In this document: one piece after another, positions 53,798-62,699 of the stretch
Layout: each line of letters starts with the position of its first letter
Position numbering within the stretch: the stretch's first letter is position 1
DNA from: Paenibacillus sp. J23TS9
Lineage (GTDB): Bacteria > Bacillota > Bacilli > Paenibacillales > Paenibacillaceae
DNA length: 64,000 bases
NCBI RefSeq assembly: GCF_018403225.1
Contig: NZ_BOSG01000004.1
Span: 124,001-188,000, forward strand
Reading direction: 5' to 3'
Translations under genes and position numbers: made by a program
Notes under the pieces: generated by a model
Databases searched by the model: none
Seen by the model: only the letters and a program-made list of their open reading frames with translations
Told to the model about the DNA's origin: nothing

Positions 53798-54385
53798 TTA
53801 ATTTTGCAATAATTTCGGTTCTATATCTTTAATCCAATGGTTATTATCGTCTGCAAGTAATGTCTCCCACCCAAGACTTATTGCCGGCTTTAAGTTCTTT
53901 TCCTGATCATCCACATACAAAACCCGTTCATTAAATTCAAAATGCGATGCAACCATTTCATAGATCTGGATATCCGGTTTGCATAACCCTACCTGGTTTG
54001 AAATAGTTATACTTTTTGTGTGCTTTTCAAGAACTGTTAAAATCGGCTCTAGCCACTCTCTACAATGATTACTTAAAAGATGAATGTCGGCTATTCGGCT
54101 CCATTGTTCAAGATATTGAACTGAAGGCAATGGTTCTAGGGTTTTAATCAGAATCTCTCTCGCTTTATCTGTGTTAATTCCAGGATAACGATTAACCAAC
54201 CATACCCATAACTGCTCTTCCTTAAGATTACCAGTCCATAGATTCCTTCTTATTTCATTAAACTGTTCTTTTATTACTTGCAAAGTAACACCTGAAACTG
54301 CAACAAGTTCTTTCCAAAATACAGATGATATATTATTCACTAATACACCCGCTATGTCCAAAACTAGCTGTGGCCTATTTTCCAT
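53798..54385 (-). CDS. HAD hydrolase-like protein with altered motif I
   Basis: 195 residues. The start LVLDIAGVLVNNISSVFWKE keeps the nucleophile Asp but has A where phosphatases have the second Asp. Motif II HLLSNHCREW, motif III lysine in GLCKPDIQIYEM and motif IV LYVDDQEKNLKPA follow. Such variants are often haloacid- or epoxide-hydrolase-like or inactive. AGGAGATGACTTC precedes the ATG. Confidence 0.85.
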   Translation of the reverse strand: MENRPQLVLDIAGVLVNNISSVFWKELVAVSGVTLQVIKEQFNEIRRNLWTGNLKEEQLWVWLVNRYPGINTDKAREILIKTLEPLPSVQYLEQWSRIADIHLLSNHCREWLEPILTVLEKHTKSITISNQVGLCKPDIQIYEMVASHFEFNERVLYVDDQEKNLKPAISLGWETLLADDNNHWIKDIEPKLLQN

Positions 54386-54428
54386 GAAGTCATCTCCTGC
54401 GTTTTAATATGTATTTTACGGTTCTATC

Positions 54429-54494
54429 GTATAACGTTCTTGTATCTCCGAACCCGAAAAGCTCGTGTATGCGCTGGTTGGCTTCTCTCATTAT
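54429..54494 (-). repeat. Short attC-like element
   Basis: ATAACGTTCTTGTATCTCCG arm, a small core and the end CATTATGC adjoining the stop of the next gene: only about 66 bp, in the usual size range of classical attC sites. Coding strand end AACGTTATAC. Confidence 0.65.
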
Positions 54495-55393
54495 GCTTGA
54501 AGGCAGCTATAGAATATTTTATTAAAAGAAATCTGATCTTCAGCGTAGTTTTCTGTATATCTATTTAACATTCGAACTCCTACCGCATTAAACTCGGGCA
54601 CAATGACACAGTGACAACCTGCTGCACCTGATGCATAATAGCACTGATCCTGATAGTACCATCCAAAAATACGCTTCTTATCTTCGGTATCCATTCGTAA
54701 TTCTTCAATGAGCTTAAAAACATCAATTGGTACTAACTGACTATGATTTATTAAACCTCTATTTAGATGTAGGTCCCCCCACTGTGCCAGGTCTCTCGCA
54801 CTTGAGTACAGATTTCTTTCATGACCTTCATTTGACTCAATTCTAACGGATGCATAACCGTCTGCAGCTTGAAAATCACAAACTAATTTTTCTTTAGGCA
54901 CCGAAATCCATTCCGTATCAGTTAACTTCATTGGTTTAAATATTCGTTCTGTAATCAGTTCAGCAATATTATATCCTGTAAGCTCTTTAATGAGATCACA
55001 TGCTACTTCCTCACGTTCAATACGATTTGATCCAAAATATTTAGCTCCTGATTTTGTTGCTAGATCTCTTATTGTGGTATCGCCCAACTCGTATTCAGGC
55101 GTTTTTCTGAGAACATCAGAAATTTTACTGTCAACAGACAATTTGCTTTCCACAACAGCAATTGCTGTAGCGAGTCCGACATACGTCTTCCTTAGTGAAT
55201 ACAAGTTAAACATAGAATCAGTTGTTATGACGAGAGATCCATTCTTAAAATGATGTTTTCCTGAATACCATTCTGTTACTATTTTGTTGTCTTGAATTAT
55301 CACAATAGACGCAGCTGAAGACCCAAACTTCTCTTTGGCTTCTTCTGTATATGAAATCAAAGGTGAAAATTAGTTATCAGTTAATGCTGTCAT
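54491..55393 (-). pseudogene. Serine hydrolase (class C beta-lactamase fold) with early nonsense codon
   Basis: The SxxK active site lies in NLYSLRKTYVGLA; YSSARDLAQWG and GWYYQDQCYYASGAAGCHC follow. TTGGAGG precedes an ATG at 55393 that reads MTALTDN, then TAA, then continues in the same frame to SPLISYTEEAKEKFG. A single base change would restore one 300-codon gene. Translation from an internal TTG (55360, 289 residues, no ribosome site) is possible but unlikely to be strong. Confidence 0.75.
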
Positions 55394-55430
55394 GATTTCG
55401 ACCTCCAAGGGAATATGCTTTTAACATTCA

Positions 55431-55925
55431 TTAATACTTATCATCGATTCTTATATATCCATTTATTTGATCTTTTGTCCTTTCAAAAATTCCTGACTTA
55501 TTATAAAAGTTTCCTTCTGCCGTAATGATCTTATTCTGTTCAGTTCTCAACACCACTCCGATATGATCATTTGGGCCATTCCCCAAAATGTTATCAAATA
55601 TGATAAGATCCCCTTTTTCTGGTACAAACAGCAAATCACTTATAGGATAATAAAAATCAAATAACTGTCCCCATTCTAACCAAGCTTCTACCCATGCAAA
55701 ATTACGTGAAACTGGCTCTTGATATCGAATAGGTAACTTTACACCTGCCTCATTACAACAATGATATACAAATGCAGCACACCAATCGAAACCGATTTTT
55801 GGGTTCTCTCTTGGAAAACGGTTAATTATTGGTTCCAAATCCGGACCATATTTATCTTCATTTCCTATTAACGGTCTTGAAGCTAACCCTTCAGCTATCT
55901 CAGCTAGAATTTCTCTTCTGCTCAC
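55431..55925 (-). CDS. CHAP/NlpC-like amidase-domain protein, GTG start
   Basis: 164 residues. FDWCAAFVYHCCNEAGVKL carries the catalytic cysteine, GNGPNDHIGVVLRTE the histidine, and TAEGNFYN the third residue. GGAGGG precedes GTG at 55925; the longer frame has no such site. No signal peptide. Peptidoglycan or peptide amide hydrolysis is expected. Confidence 0.75.
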   Translation of the reverse strand: MSRREILAEIAEGLASRPLIGNEDKYGPDLEPIINRFPRENPKIGFDWCAAFVYHCCNEAGVKLPIRYQEPVSRNFAWVEAWLEWGQLFDFYYPISDLLFVPEKGDLIIFDNILGNGPNDHIGVVLRTEQNKIITAEGNFYNKSGIFERTKDQINGYIRIDDKY

Positions 55926-55963
55926 CAGTCTTCCCTCCTTGGCTTTTGTCACTGTAATAATCG

Positions 55964-56005
55964 AGATGCAACCCACGAAGCGTGAAAATATTGTTATACG
56001 AGGTC
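55964..56005 (-). repeat. attC-like arm (right arm)
   Basis: Minus strand ATAAC-AATATT-TTCACGC, an exact match to the right-arm consensus, preceded by GACCTCGT. Confidence 0.7.
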
Positions 56006-56020
56006 ATCTTGAGGAGACTC

Positions 56021-56587
56021 TCAAATTTTCTCTTTATTTCTTTCATACAATCTTTTAAACGCACTGGGGTTGTTTATCGGTAATATATTTTTCATAATCA
56101 ATTCAGCACATTCTTCAATTGTATTTTCAAATGTGTTTACTTCTAAGTCATATGTTCCATGTTCATGAATTCTTTCAGATTGCCATTTAGCCTGACCAAT
56201 ATCTCTATCGCCTCTATCTCTTTCTCGGCGTTCCAATTCATGTATTGGACAATTGACCCGAACAAAAATTACTGGATAATTTGATAGAAGCGTCACACAT
56301 TCCTCAAGCCACCCCTTCTCTTCGGGAATGTCTAAAATAACATGGTCTACAATTACATTAAGCCCAGCATCACTGAAAGTTTTTATACTGTTGTGCATCG
56401 CTGAAGCACACTCTCTAAGAGTGTCCCAATAGTTGTTTTCCAGATCTTTCTCTGGAGCCATATTTTCATACACATCTAACGATAAATGAAAATACAAATC
56501 TTTATTTCTTTCTTGCAGCTTTTTGGTTAGGCTTGTCTTTCCTGAACTAGATGTTCCGTTCAAGAAAATAATTTGTCCTTTATTCAT
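56021..56587 (-). CDS. Chloramphenicol phosphotransferase-like P-loop kinase
   Basis: 188 residues. IIFLNGTSSSGKTSLTKKL is the Walker A of the CPT family, YFHLSLDVYENM the base loop, VIVDHVILDIPE the region bearing CPT's catalytic acid, and the C-terminal RERDRGDRDIGQAKWQSERI the arginine lid. Members phosphorylate chloramphenicol's 3-hydroxyl or other small molecules. AAAGGAAGAGATAA precedes the ATG. Confidence 0.85.
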   Translation of the reverse strand: MNKGQIIFLNGTSSSGKTSLTKKLQERNKDLYFHLSLDVYENMAPEKDLENNYWDTLRECASAMHNSIKTFSDAGLNVIVDHVILDIPEEKGWLEECVTLLSNYPVIFVRVNCPIHELERRERDRGDRDIGQAKWQSERIHEHGTYDLEVNTFENTIEECAELIMKNILPINNPSAFKRLYERNKEKI

Positions 56588-56624
56588 TTATCTCTTCCTT
56601 TCCGTGTTTTAAATTTGCATTGGG

Positions 56625-56766
56625 ATGTCGTATATTTCACGACGCCATCCACTTAGGGACGAAGTCGCCTGGCGCGATGCTTAGTCAATGCGGATGTGTC
56701 CGACTGATCCCGCTTCCCTACTGCCAATTACCTCTCCGAAACTACATTAGACACCAGGTTATAACT
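56625..56766 (-). repeat. attC-like element (complete)
   Basis: Left arm TATATTTCACG, core ACTTAGGGACGAAGTCGCC then GGCGCGATGCTTAGT, GGATGTGTCCG, and right end GGTTATAAC directly behind a fragmentary reading frame that stops three bases before it. About 140 bp. Confidence 0.72.
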
Positions 56767-57010
56767 TTAATTTTGGATGTAGCTAAAAAAATCAATTCTG
56801 CTCAATTCCATTCCTTTTGAGGATATTGGAACATGCCTATCCATGATTCCCAAAATTTCACAAACAATAGTTTCTGGGTGATTGATTTCTTTTATTCGAT
56901 ATTCATTGGGAAGCTTTTTTCTTGTTTCTTTTCTTTATCATTTCATTGATCTTAATAGATGTTTTCCAATCGCAATAACCATTTCCATTACTTCTATGAA
57001 GTATTCTCTG
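56767..57010 (-). pseudogene. Decayed unidentified cassette gene
   Basis: Upstream part (to about 57010) reads EYFIEVMEMVIAIGKHLLRS then MK and a stop. In another frame, from 56934, KLPNEYRIKEINHPETIVCE continues to a normal stop at 56767, just before the attC-like repeat. Two frames joined by a frameshift suggest one broken gene; the plus-strand open frame here has no ribosome site. Family unknown. Confidence 0.5.
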
Positions 57011-57054
57011 TTTTATTATTTCGGTGAAGGGCCTTACCTTCAAACTACTTCCAA

Positions 57055-57555
57055 CTATAACTCAATCCAATACTTGCATATTCCTTCATGGACTCTTTCA
57101 AGATTACCACCGTTACTTTCAATGACTCTTCTAGATCTTAGATTGGTTTCATCACAGGTTATAAGAAGTTCATCAATTCCAATATTCTTTGCAGATTTTT
57201 TTAGTTCAGATAAAAAAAGCTTACCATATCCCTTTCCTCTTTCACTTGGTCTGACTATATATCCAACATGTCCTCCATACTCAAGTAATTTATTATTAAG
57301 TTTATGTCTTAATTTACCGTATGCGACGGGTCTATCATTAATATACATCCAATATATTGTCTGTGGAACGTAACCATCAGGTAGATTTATTCCTTTAGAT
57401 ATTTCAATCATTCTAGGCAAACTAGCTTTGAATTGTTCATAATCATGATTTGGGAAATTTGTAGTATATCCATTCTCCCCTAGACCAATTTCTTCAATCA
57501 TTTCAAAAATAGATTGATCATCTGACTCCGATAAAGCCTTTACTTGTATCTTCAT
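57055..57555 (-). CDS. GNAT family N-acetyltransferase
   Basis: 166 residues. GYIVRPSERGKGYGKLFLSE is motif A, and TCDETNLRSRRVIESNGGNL motif B, ending in CKYWIEL. Its C-terminus recurs as a fragment at 46616-46705. Ribosome site weak (GATGGTG). Acceptor unknown. Confidence 0.88.
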   Translation of the reverse strand: MKIQVKALSESDDQSIFEMIEEIGLGENGYTTNFPNHDYEQFKASLPRMIEISKGINLPDGYVPQTIYWMYINDRPVAYGKLRHKLNNKLLEYGGHVGYIVRPSERGKGYGKLFLSELKKSAKNIGIDELLITCDETNLRSRRVIESNGGNLERVHEGICKYWIEL

Positions 57556-57591
57556 GTGTCACCATCCTCACTAAAAATTTTGATACGGTTT

Positions 57592-57712
57592 TCGTCTAAT
57601 GGTTTGACCGCAGCGCGGTTGCTGGGTTGGTCGGCTATCTTTACTTCCCGGAAATCCCCCTCCCGCGATGCGTGCTGATGCCCATCCTCTCTCGAGCTAG
57701 CTCATTCTTGGG
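57592..57712 (-). repeat. attC-like element (diverged)
   Basis: CGTCTAATGG start, GCGCGGTTGCTGGGTTGGTC and CCCGCGATGCGTGCTGATG. The GATGCGTG right-arm block is present, but the terminal ATAAC boxes have changed. Confidence 0.45.
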
Positions 57713-57727
57713 GCCTCTTCAGTAATC

Positions 57728-58519
57728 TTAAAGTTTTCTTGCTTTGATCACGAAGGTTACAGGAAACATCTTCGCTCTTTTTACCAAATCATTATTTTCA
57801 TCATATAAATGTATGATTTCATCGTCGGTTTCTTCCACCATTTGTTCAATAACAAACCCTGCTTTCGCCAACGCATTGATATAAGTGGATAGTTTACGAT
57901 CAGATAAAGTTAGCTCGCCTTGACAAAACTCAGGAGATACCGAATACCAAGAGTCATCAAAATAACGCTTGTTAAAAACAAATCTATTATTCTCTTCAAT
58001 AACACATCTATGTATAGGATGAGACCAACTGAAAATAAAAATGCCGTCTTTTTTTAAATAAGAAGCGATCCTACGGAATGTACCTTCAAGGTCGGTTGTC
58101 CAGCCTATTGCGTAAATCGAATATACAAAGTCGAAATAATCCACGGGTATGTTACATTCTTCCTCCATGGGAGAATAGATCAATTTTGCTGAAAGACCGC
58201 ACGCCGTCAAATGCTGCTTTGCCTTTTCAATTTGATTTTCTGATATATCCATTCCCCATAGTTCAGATGCTTTTCGCTCCCCCTGATATTGCAAGGACTG
58301 ACCATTACCACAGCCTATCTCCAACATCTTTTTTCCAGAGACATCGCCAAAAAGTTGGCATTTTTCTTCTGAGACAAAAGCTCCATACAAAGGAAGTACG
58401 ATGGCTCTTAAAAATTCATTCCCTTTGGTATCCCAATAGAAGCTATTTGTTTCATAAACGCTCTGCTTGTTGATCTTGATGACCTCCTCTAAATTTTGTT
58501 CCAGGGCCGAAGGCAACAT
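57728..58519 (-). CDS. Class I SAM methyltransferase, start codon unclear
   Basis: 263 codons. Motif I KMLEIGCGNGQSLQYQG, loop-2 WGMDISENQIEKAK, motif II FDFVYSIYAIGWTTD. The first ATG (58519) has no ribosome site. Instead AGAGGAGG lies eight bases before ATC AAC AAG (58474), where relatives start M-N-K-Q. The true start may have mutated from ATG to ATC. Confidence 0.82.
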   Translation of the reverse strand: MLPSALEQNLEEVIKINKQSVYETNSFYWDTKGNEFLRAIVLPLYGAFVSEEKCQLFGDVSGKKMLEIGCGNGQSLQYQGERKASELWGMDISENQIEKAKQHLTACGLSAKLIYSPMEEECNIPVDYFDFVYSIYAIGWTTDLEGTFRRIASYLKKDGIFIFSWSHPIHRCVIEENNRFVFNKRYFDDSWYSVSPEFCQGELTLSDRKLSTYINALAKAGFVIEQMVEETDDEIIHLYDENNDLVKRAKMFPVTFVIKARKL

Positions 58520-58540
58520 GGTTGAAGCATGAGTATAGAG

Positions 58541-59092
58541 TTATAAATTGTCAGCGTCCCTTTGAAATACATAAACATACTCCTTATACCACTTTCTATT
58601 CTGATTCATATGAGCTTGATGATATCGACTATGGTCCGCGATATGCCATATTCCCCAACGAAGGGTTGCTTGCTTTTCATTTCCATGTCCAAATGTCACT
58701 ACTTTATCAAGATCAGAATCCGTTAGTTGTGTACATGTATCTTCCAACATATTCATTACAACTTCGTAGTTTGCCAAAAGTGTGGTTATCGATTTCCCCT
58801 GAATCATTGGAAGCTTGTTATTCTCATCTAACATGGGACCATATTGCTCGATTAAAGCATTGGAAAGTGGTTCTCCCATAAGCCTGTAAACCCAGTTCAG
58901 GTCAACATACGTGAGATGTTTGATTAACTGCGCTGTACTATTAAAGTTGCTATTTGGACCCTTATAATCTGCTTCTTCTTGCGACATCCCTTCGGTTATC
59001 AGTTTTAATCGCTGGTTGTTTTCTTTGACAGCTGAAAATAACATGCCTACAATGGGTGACATCTTTGCCTCACCTTTTAAATCGTAAAGCAT
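58541..59092 (-). CDS. DinB/DUF664 family protein
   Basis: 183 residues from an ATG with GGAGGG seven bases upstream (frame open to 59122). TAQLIKHLTYVDLNWVYRL and WGIWHIADHSRYHQAHMNQN carry the histidine ligands. It lies 21 bp before the methyltransferase. Function unknown. Confidence 0.85.
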   Translation of the reverse strand: MLYDLKGEAKMSPIVGMLFSAVKENNQRLKLITEGMSQEEADYKGPNSNFNSTAQLIKHLTYVDLNWVYRLMGEPLSNALIEQYGPMLDENNKLPMIQGKSITTLLANYEVVMNMLEDTCTQLTDSDLDKVVTFGHGNEKQATLRWGIWHIADHSRYHQAHMNQNRKWYKEYVYVFQRDADNL

Positions 59093-59166
59093 ACTGGAAC
59101 CCTCCGTGTAAGTTAGAATCATCCGATAAGGTTTAGTTGTTGATGTTAGATCTAGAAATAAATAAA

Positions 59167-59526
59167 TTAATTATGCTTTTTCATAAGAAATTGATTAAGT
59201 TTATCTAGGTTATCCGTTCGAAATAATTCTTTTTCTGTATCGAAAACGATGTACTCTGGTAAATCCTTTATGTTAAACATTTGTAATTCTTCATCACTTG
59301 GAGTTCCAGTCTCATAATACCCTGTTATCTTTTCAATATTTTGGTCAAACACTTGTTGAAATTCAAGAAATTGTTTGGCAGTGGTTCCAAATGCTGCAAC
59401 GTAATATTTCCCTTCTACGTTAGAATACATAAAAGATGGTTTAGATAAAGGAAGAGTTTCAACTTTACCAGCGTTACAGCCTGAAAGAATAATGATGACT
59501 GCCATAATTAAAAAAATTACTTTCAT
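59167..59526 (-). CDS. Small putative lipoprotein
   Basis: 119 residues with lipobox IILSGC and a mature domain of no recognised family (PEYIVFDTEKELFRT near the end). AGGAGG lies six bases before the ATG at 59526. Confidence 0.7.
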   Translation of the reverse strand: MKVIFLIMAVIIILSGCNAGKVETLPLSKPSFMYSNVEGKYYVAAFGTTAKQFLEFQQVFDQNIEKITGYYETGTPSDEELQMFNIKDLPEYIVFDTEKELFRTDNLDKLNQFLMKKHN

Positions 59527-59587
59527 GGGGTTCCTCCTAAAGGCGCATTGCATTTCTTCAATTTTACTCTGCATAACTTTACCTCTA

Positions 59588-59675
59588 AATAACGACTCGA
59601 GCCGGCCTTAGGTTACTCCTATCTTAAGCAGGCTCGTGTGTAGTCTGAACCATATTCCATAATTATACATTAGGC
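59588..59675 (-). repeat. attC-like element
   Basis: AATAACGACTCGAGCCGGC, then the inverted pair CGAGCC / GGCTCG with CTTAGG and CTTAAG internal blocks. About 88 bp. Confidence 0.55.
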
Positions 59676-59700
59676 AACCAAGGGCGTCAGCCACAAGCGC

Positions 59701-60834
59701 TTACTCTTCGGAACTGAGCAGATCCTGCAAAACTTCGATCATACTCCCGAACGAGGCTCCTTCTAAATTGCTGAGCATGATAACTGCTGTCCCCTGTGAC
59801 ATGTCTCGCCAAATCATAGAGGAGAAACCATTGATTGCCCCACCATGAGTATATACCGTCCGTTTTTGATCAGGTATCCCCCATCCCATTGCATACTTTG
59901 CAAAATTCGGCGTTCGCATCGCTTCCCAAGAAGCATCACCGATGATCTTTCCAGTCTCAAGCCCCTGAATCCACTTATAAAGATCCTCAACGGTGGAGTA
60001 GACTCCACCGGCAGCATAAGCAACAGTCACATCTATTGGATCTGCTTGCACCAATTCATCATCTATATTTCTAAAGTAACCGACGGCAACATTTGAGCTG
60101 AAATTACTTTTATCTAGATAGCCTGTTCGTTCCATACCAAGAGGCTTGAATATGTGTTTGTTCAAATAATCACCATAAGATTCACCGCTGACCTTTTCTA
60201 TTATGGCTCCCAGGAGAACATAGCCCGAGTTGCTGTAGGCGAACTGACTGCCTGGCTCAAACTCAAGCGGCTTGTCCATGAATTTGGCTACGAGATCGTC
60301 AACGCTCACGGGTATGTCCATGGTAGTTATAAAATCCGTAAACCCGGTATAATCGGGAATTCCGGATGTGTGGGTTAACAACTGATAGAGGGTTACTTTA
60401 TCATTCGGATAATCCTTCTTGTAGGTCTGTACGGGATCATCGATGTTGAGCTTACCGGATTCTTGCAATTGTAAGATAGCTGCAGCGGTAAATGCTTTGG
60501 TGAGGGAGCCGATTTGATAGATTGTATCTGGTCCGTTCGGTTGTTTGCTCAGGTTATCGGCTATGCCGTATCCCTTGGCGGTTTGAATTTTATTATCCTT
60601 GACGAGCATTACGGATCCTGAAAATTTCATGTTGGTCATAAACTGATCAAGCTTTTGTTCCATATTATCGTTTTGTTCAACTGGGCTAGCTTGTGATAGC
60701 CTGTTTTGCTCACTATTGTTGTTTTGTGTAGTTAAGCTTTCTTGAGGTAGCGATGTATTCGCATTTTTTTCTGAACATGACGCAATTACAAAAACTAAGC
60801 TGAAGATAACCATGAGTTTGAAATAATAAGGCAA
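59701..60834 (-). CDS. Serine hydrolase, beta-lactamase fold lipoprotein
   Basis: About 377 residues. Lipobox VIASC. SxxK in IGSLTKAFTAAAIL, YxN in FAYSNSGYVLLG, and HGG in VYTHGGAINGF make the complete class C/PBP-like triad. The TTG at 60858 follows the attC-like repeat directly; TTG at 60834 has GGGGG seven bases upstream and is preferred. D-Ala-D-Ala-type peptidase or esterase. Confidence 0.87.
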   Translation of the reverse strand: MPYYFKLMVIFSLVFVIASCSEKNANTSLPQESLTTQNNNSEQNRLSQASPVEQNDNMEQKLDQFMTNMKFSGSVMLVKDNKIQTAKGYGIADNLSKQPNGPDTIYQIGSLTKAFTAAAILQLQESGKLNIDDPVQTYKKDYPNDKVTLYQLLTHTSGIPDYTGFTDFITTMDIPVSVDDLVAKFMDKPLEFEPGSQFAYSNSGYVLLGAIIEKVSGESYGDYLNKHIFKPLGMERTGYLDKSNFSSNVAVGYFRNIDDELVQADPIDVTVAYAAGGVYSTVEDLYKWIQGLETGKIIGDASWEAMRTPNFAKYAMGWGIPDQKRTVYTHGGAINGFSSMIWRDMSQGTAVIMLSNLEGASFGSMIEVLQDLLSSEE

Positions 60835-60858
60835 GCTTATTCCCCCAATCTTTTTCAA

Positions 60859-61047
60859 CTAACGTTCACGGCAATTAACTCGTAGTTCCATTCCTAAACG
60901 TGTTGGGGCCTTCTTTAATATACAAACAACAATAAGTGAGTTCTTTCGCAACTTGCCGCGATCGGTTAGCCTGTGTGGAAGTGTCCGGCTTATTCTAGCT
61001 CCGTACCAGACGGGGCGAATGACCGATGCGTGAATATGCTGTTATGC
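60859..61047 (-). repeat. attC-like element (complete)
   Basis: CTAACGTTCACGG at one end; core TTGCCGCGATCGGTTAGCC, GGAAGTGTCCGGC; right arm ATAAC-AGCATA-TTCACGC on the minus strand. About 185 bp. Coding-strand junction GTTAGTTG lies immediately before the serine hydrolase frame. Confidence 0.75.
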
Positions 61048-61067
61048 AAAGACTCTGGCTTCCTCGA

Positions 61068-61703
61068 TTAATTTTCAATTACTCCTCCCCTATAGTGGCT
61101 CATATCGCCATGTAGAATGATTGAATGGTTATCTTCATTAATTTCTATCTGACATAAACAGGTTGGATGAATATATGGTGGTTCCCAAATACTTTTTAAA
61201 TCACGTTGTTCAAAATAAGCCATCAATAATTTAATAACCACAGTATGAGTAACTACTAAAATAGACTCACCTTGATTCTTACTCATAATTTCATGAAGCT
61301 TATTTACCGCCCGCTCATATACCTGTTGAAACGTCTCGCTTTCTTCGACTTGAAATGCTTCTGGATCACTCCAAAAATAATTAAACTGAAGGGCATTACT
61401 GCTCTTTGCTTCTTCCTGAGTAATACCTTCCCATATCCCAAGATTTATCTCCTTAAACGCGTCATATCGTTCAATAGGTATCTCTCGTTGACCTCTAATT
61501 ATTTCTGCAGTATTAATTGCTCTTAGACTTGTGCTTGAGTAAATTTGATCTATTTTATGATCTTGGAGAGATTCTCCGAGCCATGTTGCTTGCCTAACTC
61601 CAAGTTCTGTTAGTGGCGAATCATTATGCCCTTGAAAACGTTTCTGAATGTTCCATTCTGTTTGTCCATGTCTTGTTATATAAATTGTTGTGATATCCTT
61701 CAT
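61068..61703 (-). CDS. Histidine phosphatase family protein
   Basis: About 211 residues. ITTIYITRHGQTEWNIQKRF carries the RHG motif, FKEINLGIWEG the catalytic Glu region, and ESILVVTHTVVIKLLMA the second histidine. AAGGAG lies 13 bases before the ATG at 61703, rather far, and the frame is open to 61748. Possible alpha-ribazole- or phosphoglycerate-type phosphatase. Confidence 0.85.
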   Translation of the reverse strand: MKDITTIYITRHGQTEWNIQKRFQGHNDSPLTELGVRQATWLGESLQDHKIDQIYSSTSLRAINTAEIIRGQREIPIERYDAFKEINLGIWEGITQEEAKSSNALQFNYFWSDPEAFQVEESETFQQVYERAVNKLHEIMSKNQGESILVVTHTVVIKLLMAYFEQRDLKSIWEPPYIHPTCLCQIEINEDNHSIILHGDMSHYRGGVIEN

Positions 61704-61744
61704 ATAAGTCCCGTTCTCCTTTATATAGATTTTAAAGGGCTTTC

Positions 61745-61912
61745 CCATAACGTTTTTGTATTCACGAGGTCCAACCGTCTTAAGGCTTCGCAGGAGCCTG
61801 CCGCGATGCGCTTAGTTAGTACGGATGTGTCCTGAGGCAATCCCTTCTCCGATTCCCCCCTCTGGAACCGAGCCAGTCTATCTGTTGAAGCGTGAGCTCA
61901 TTGTTATATGAT
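61745..61912 (-). repeat. attC-like element (best example)
   Basis: ATAACGTTTTTGTATTCACG (61747 on), core CTTAAGGCTTCGCAGGAGCC then TGCCGCGATGCGCTTAGTT, ACGGATGTGTCC, and right arm GAAGCGTGAGCTCATTGTTA (ends 61907). ATAAC and TCACG boxes are present in both arms. On the coding strand the end facing the next gene reads AACGTTATGG, an attC-like R' site. Confidence 0.82.
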
Positions 61913-61988
61913 GTCAGTGCCCTCTTCGAAGTCTAACAAGATTCGGCTGATCGTACCCGTTAACACATTGAGAAAGTATAATTGCTTT

Positions 61989-62425
61989 TTAACTGACTTT
62001 TTTAGTAAAACAGTACGATAATTTATCATAACCTTTGGACTCATAAAATTCATGCGCATTTGTTCGTTGAAATCCACAATTTAATATAAGGTAAGAGAGT
62101 TCTTTCTCTGATGCATAACTTTCTGCATGGTTAAGAAGTCTAGCTCCAATCCCTTTTTGTTGAAAACCTTTTTGTACAACAAGACCATTAATTTTCAAGT
62201 ATCCTACTTCGTATTCCAATGCCATTGTTTGTACCATCGTAATACAACCTACTACCTTGTTTTCAAACAATGCAACGAATGTTTTGTAATTTTCATCTTT
62301 ATTCAATCTTCAAACCGTTCATATATATTTTCAGCAGTGACAGTATGACTACCTAGGTCATTATTCCATAACAATACTACGTCAGGATAATCAGTTTCTT
62401 GAATTTCACGAATTTCAATATCCAT
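61989..62425 (-). pseudogene. GNAT acetyltransferase with single-base frameshift
   Basis: From an ATG at 62425 (GGAGGTG upstream) the frame reads MDIEIREIQETDYPDVVLLW, then VTAENIYERFED and stops at 62303. The next frame continues NKDENYKTFVALFENKVVGC, with motif A KINGLVVQKGFQQKGIGARL, to 61989. A single missing base explains the break; a sequencing error is an alternative. Confidence 0.82.
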
Positions 62426-62554
62426 ATGCCACCTCCGATAATATGAATAATCCTTACTTCGTCAGAAATCCAACGAACTTTTAATGAAACCTACCATTAA
62501 ACTACACATTAGTTAAAACAAGTAGAATTAAATGCTTTTGTTTTTTCTGTTCAT

Positions 62555-62690
62555 TGTGCTGAGCTTAAGGAAGCAATGCAACCGGGTCCGACGAACTTAG
62601 CCACGCAGGGTTACCTGCTTGGAGTTACTTCTTCAAAATGCCTCGAACTGACCAAGGGGAAAACGCCCAGCAGTGTCGATTCTGGTGGTT
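62555..62690. other. GC-richer block open on both strands
   Basis: Plus strand reads MQPGPTNLATQGYLLGVTSS, minus strand LGVFPLVSSRHFEEVTPSR, both without ribosome sites. The block differs in composition from its AT-rich surroundings and lies at the position expected for an inter-cassette element, but the ATAAC arms are absent. Possibly a dispersed repeat. Confidence 0.4.
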
Positions 62691-62699
62691 TCTTCAATT

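Noticed and set aside
56882..57373. Plus-strand open frame of 163 codons
   Set aside because: Lies mostly antisense to a real GNAT gene and a decayed minus-strand gene; no ribosome site and no recognisable domain.
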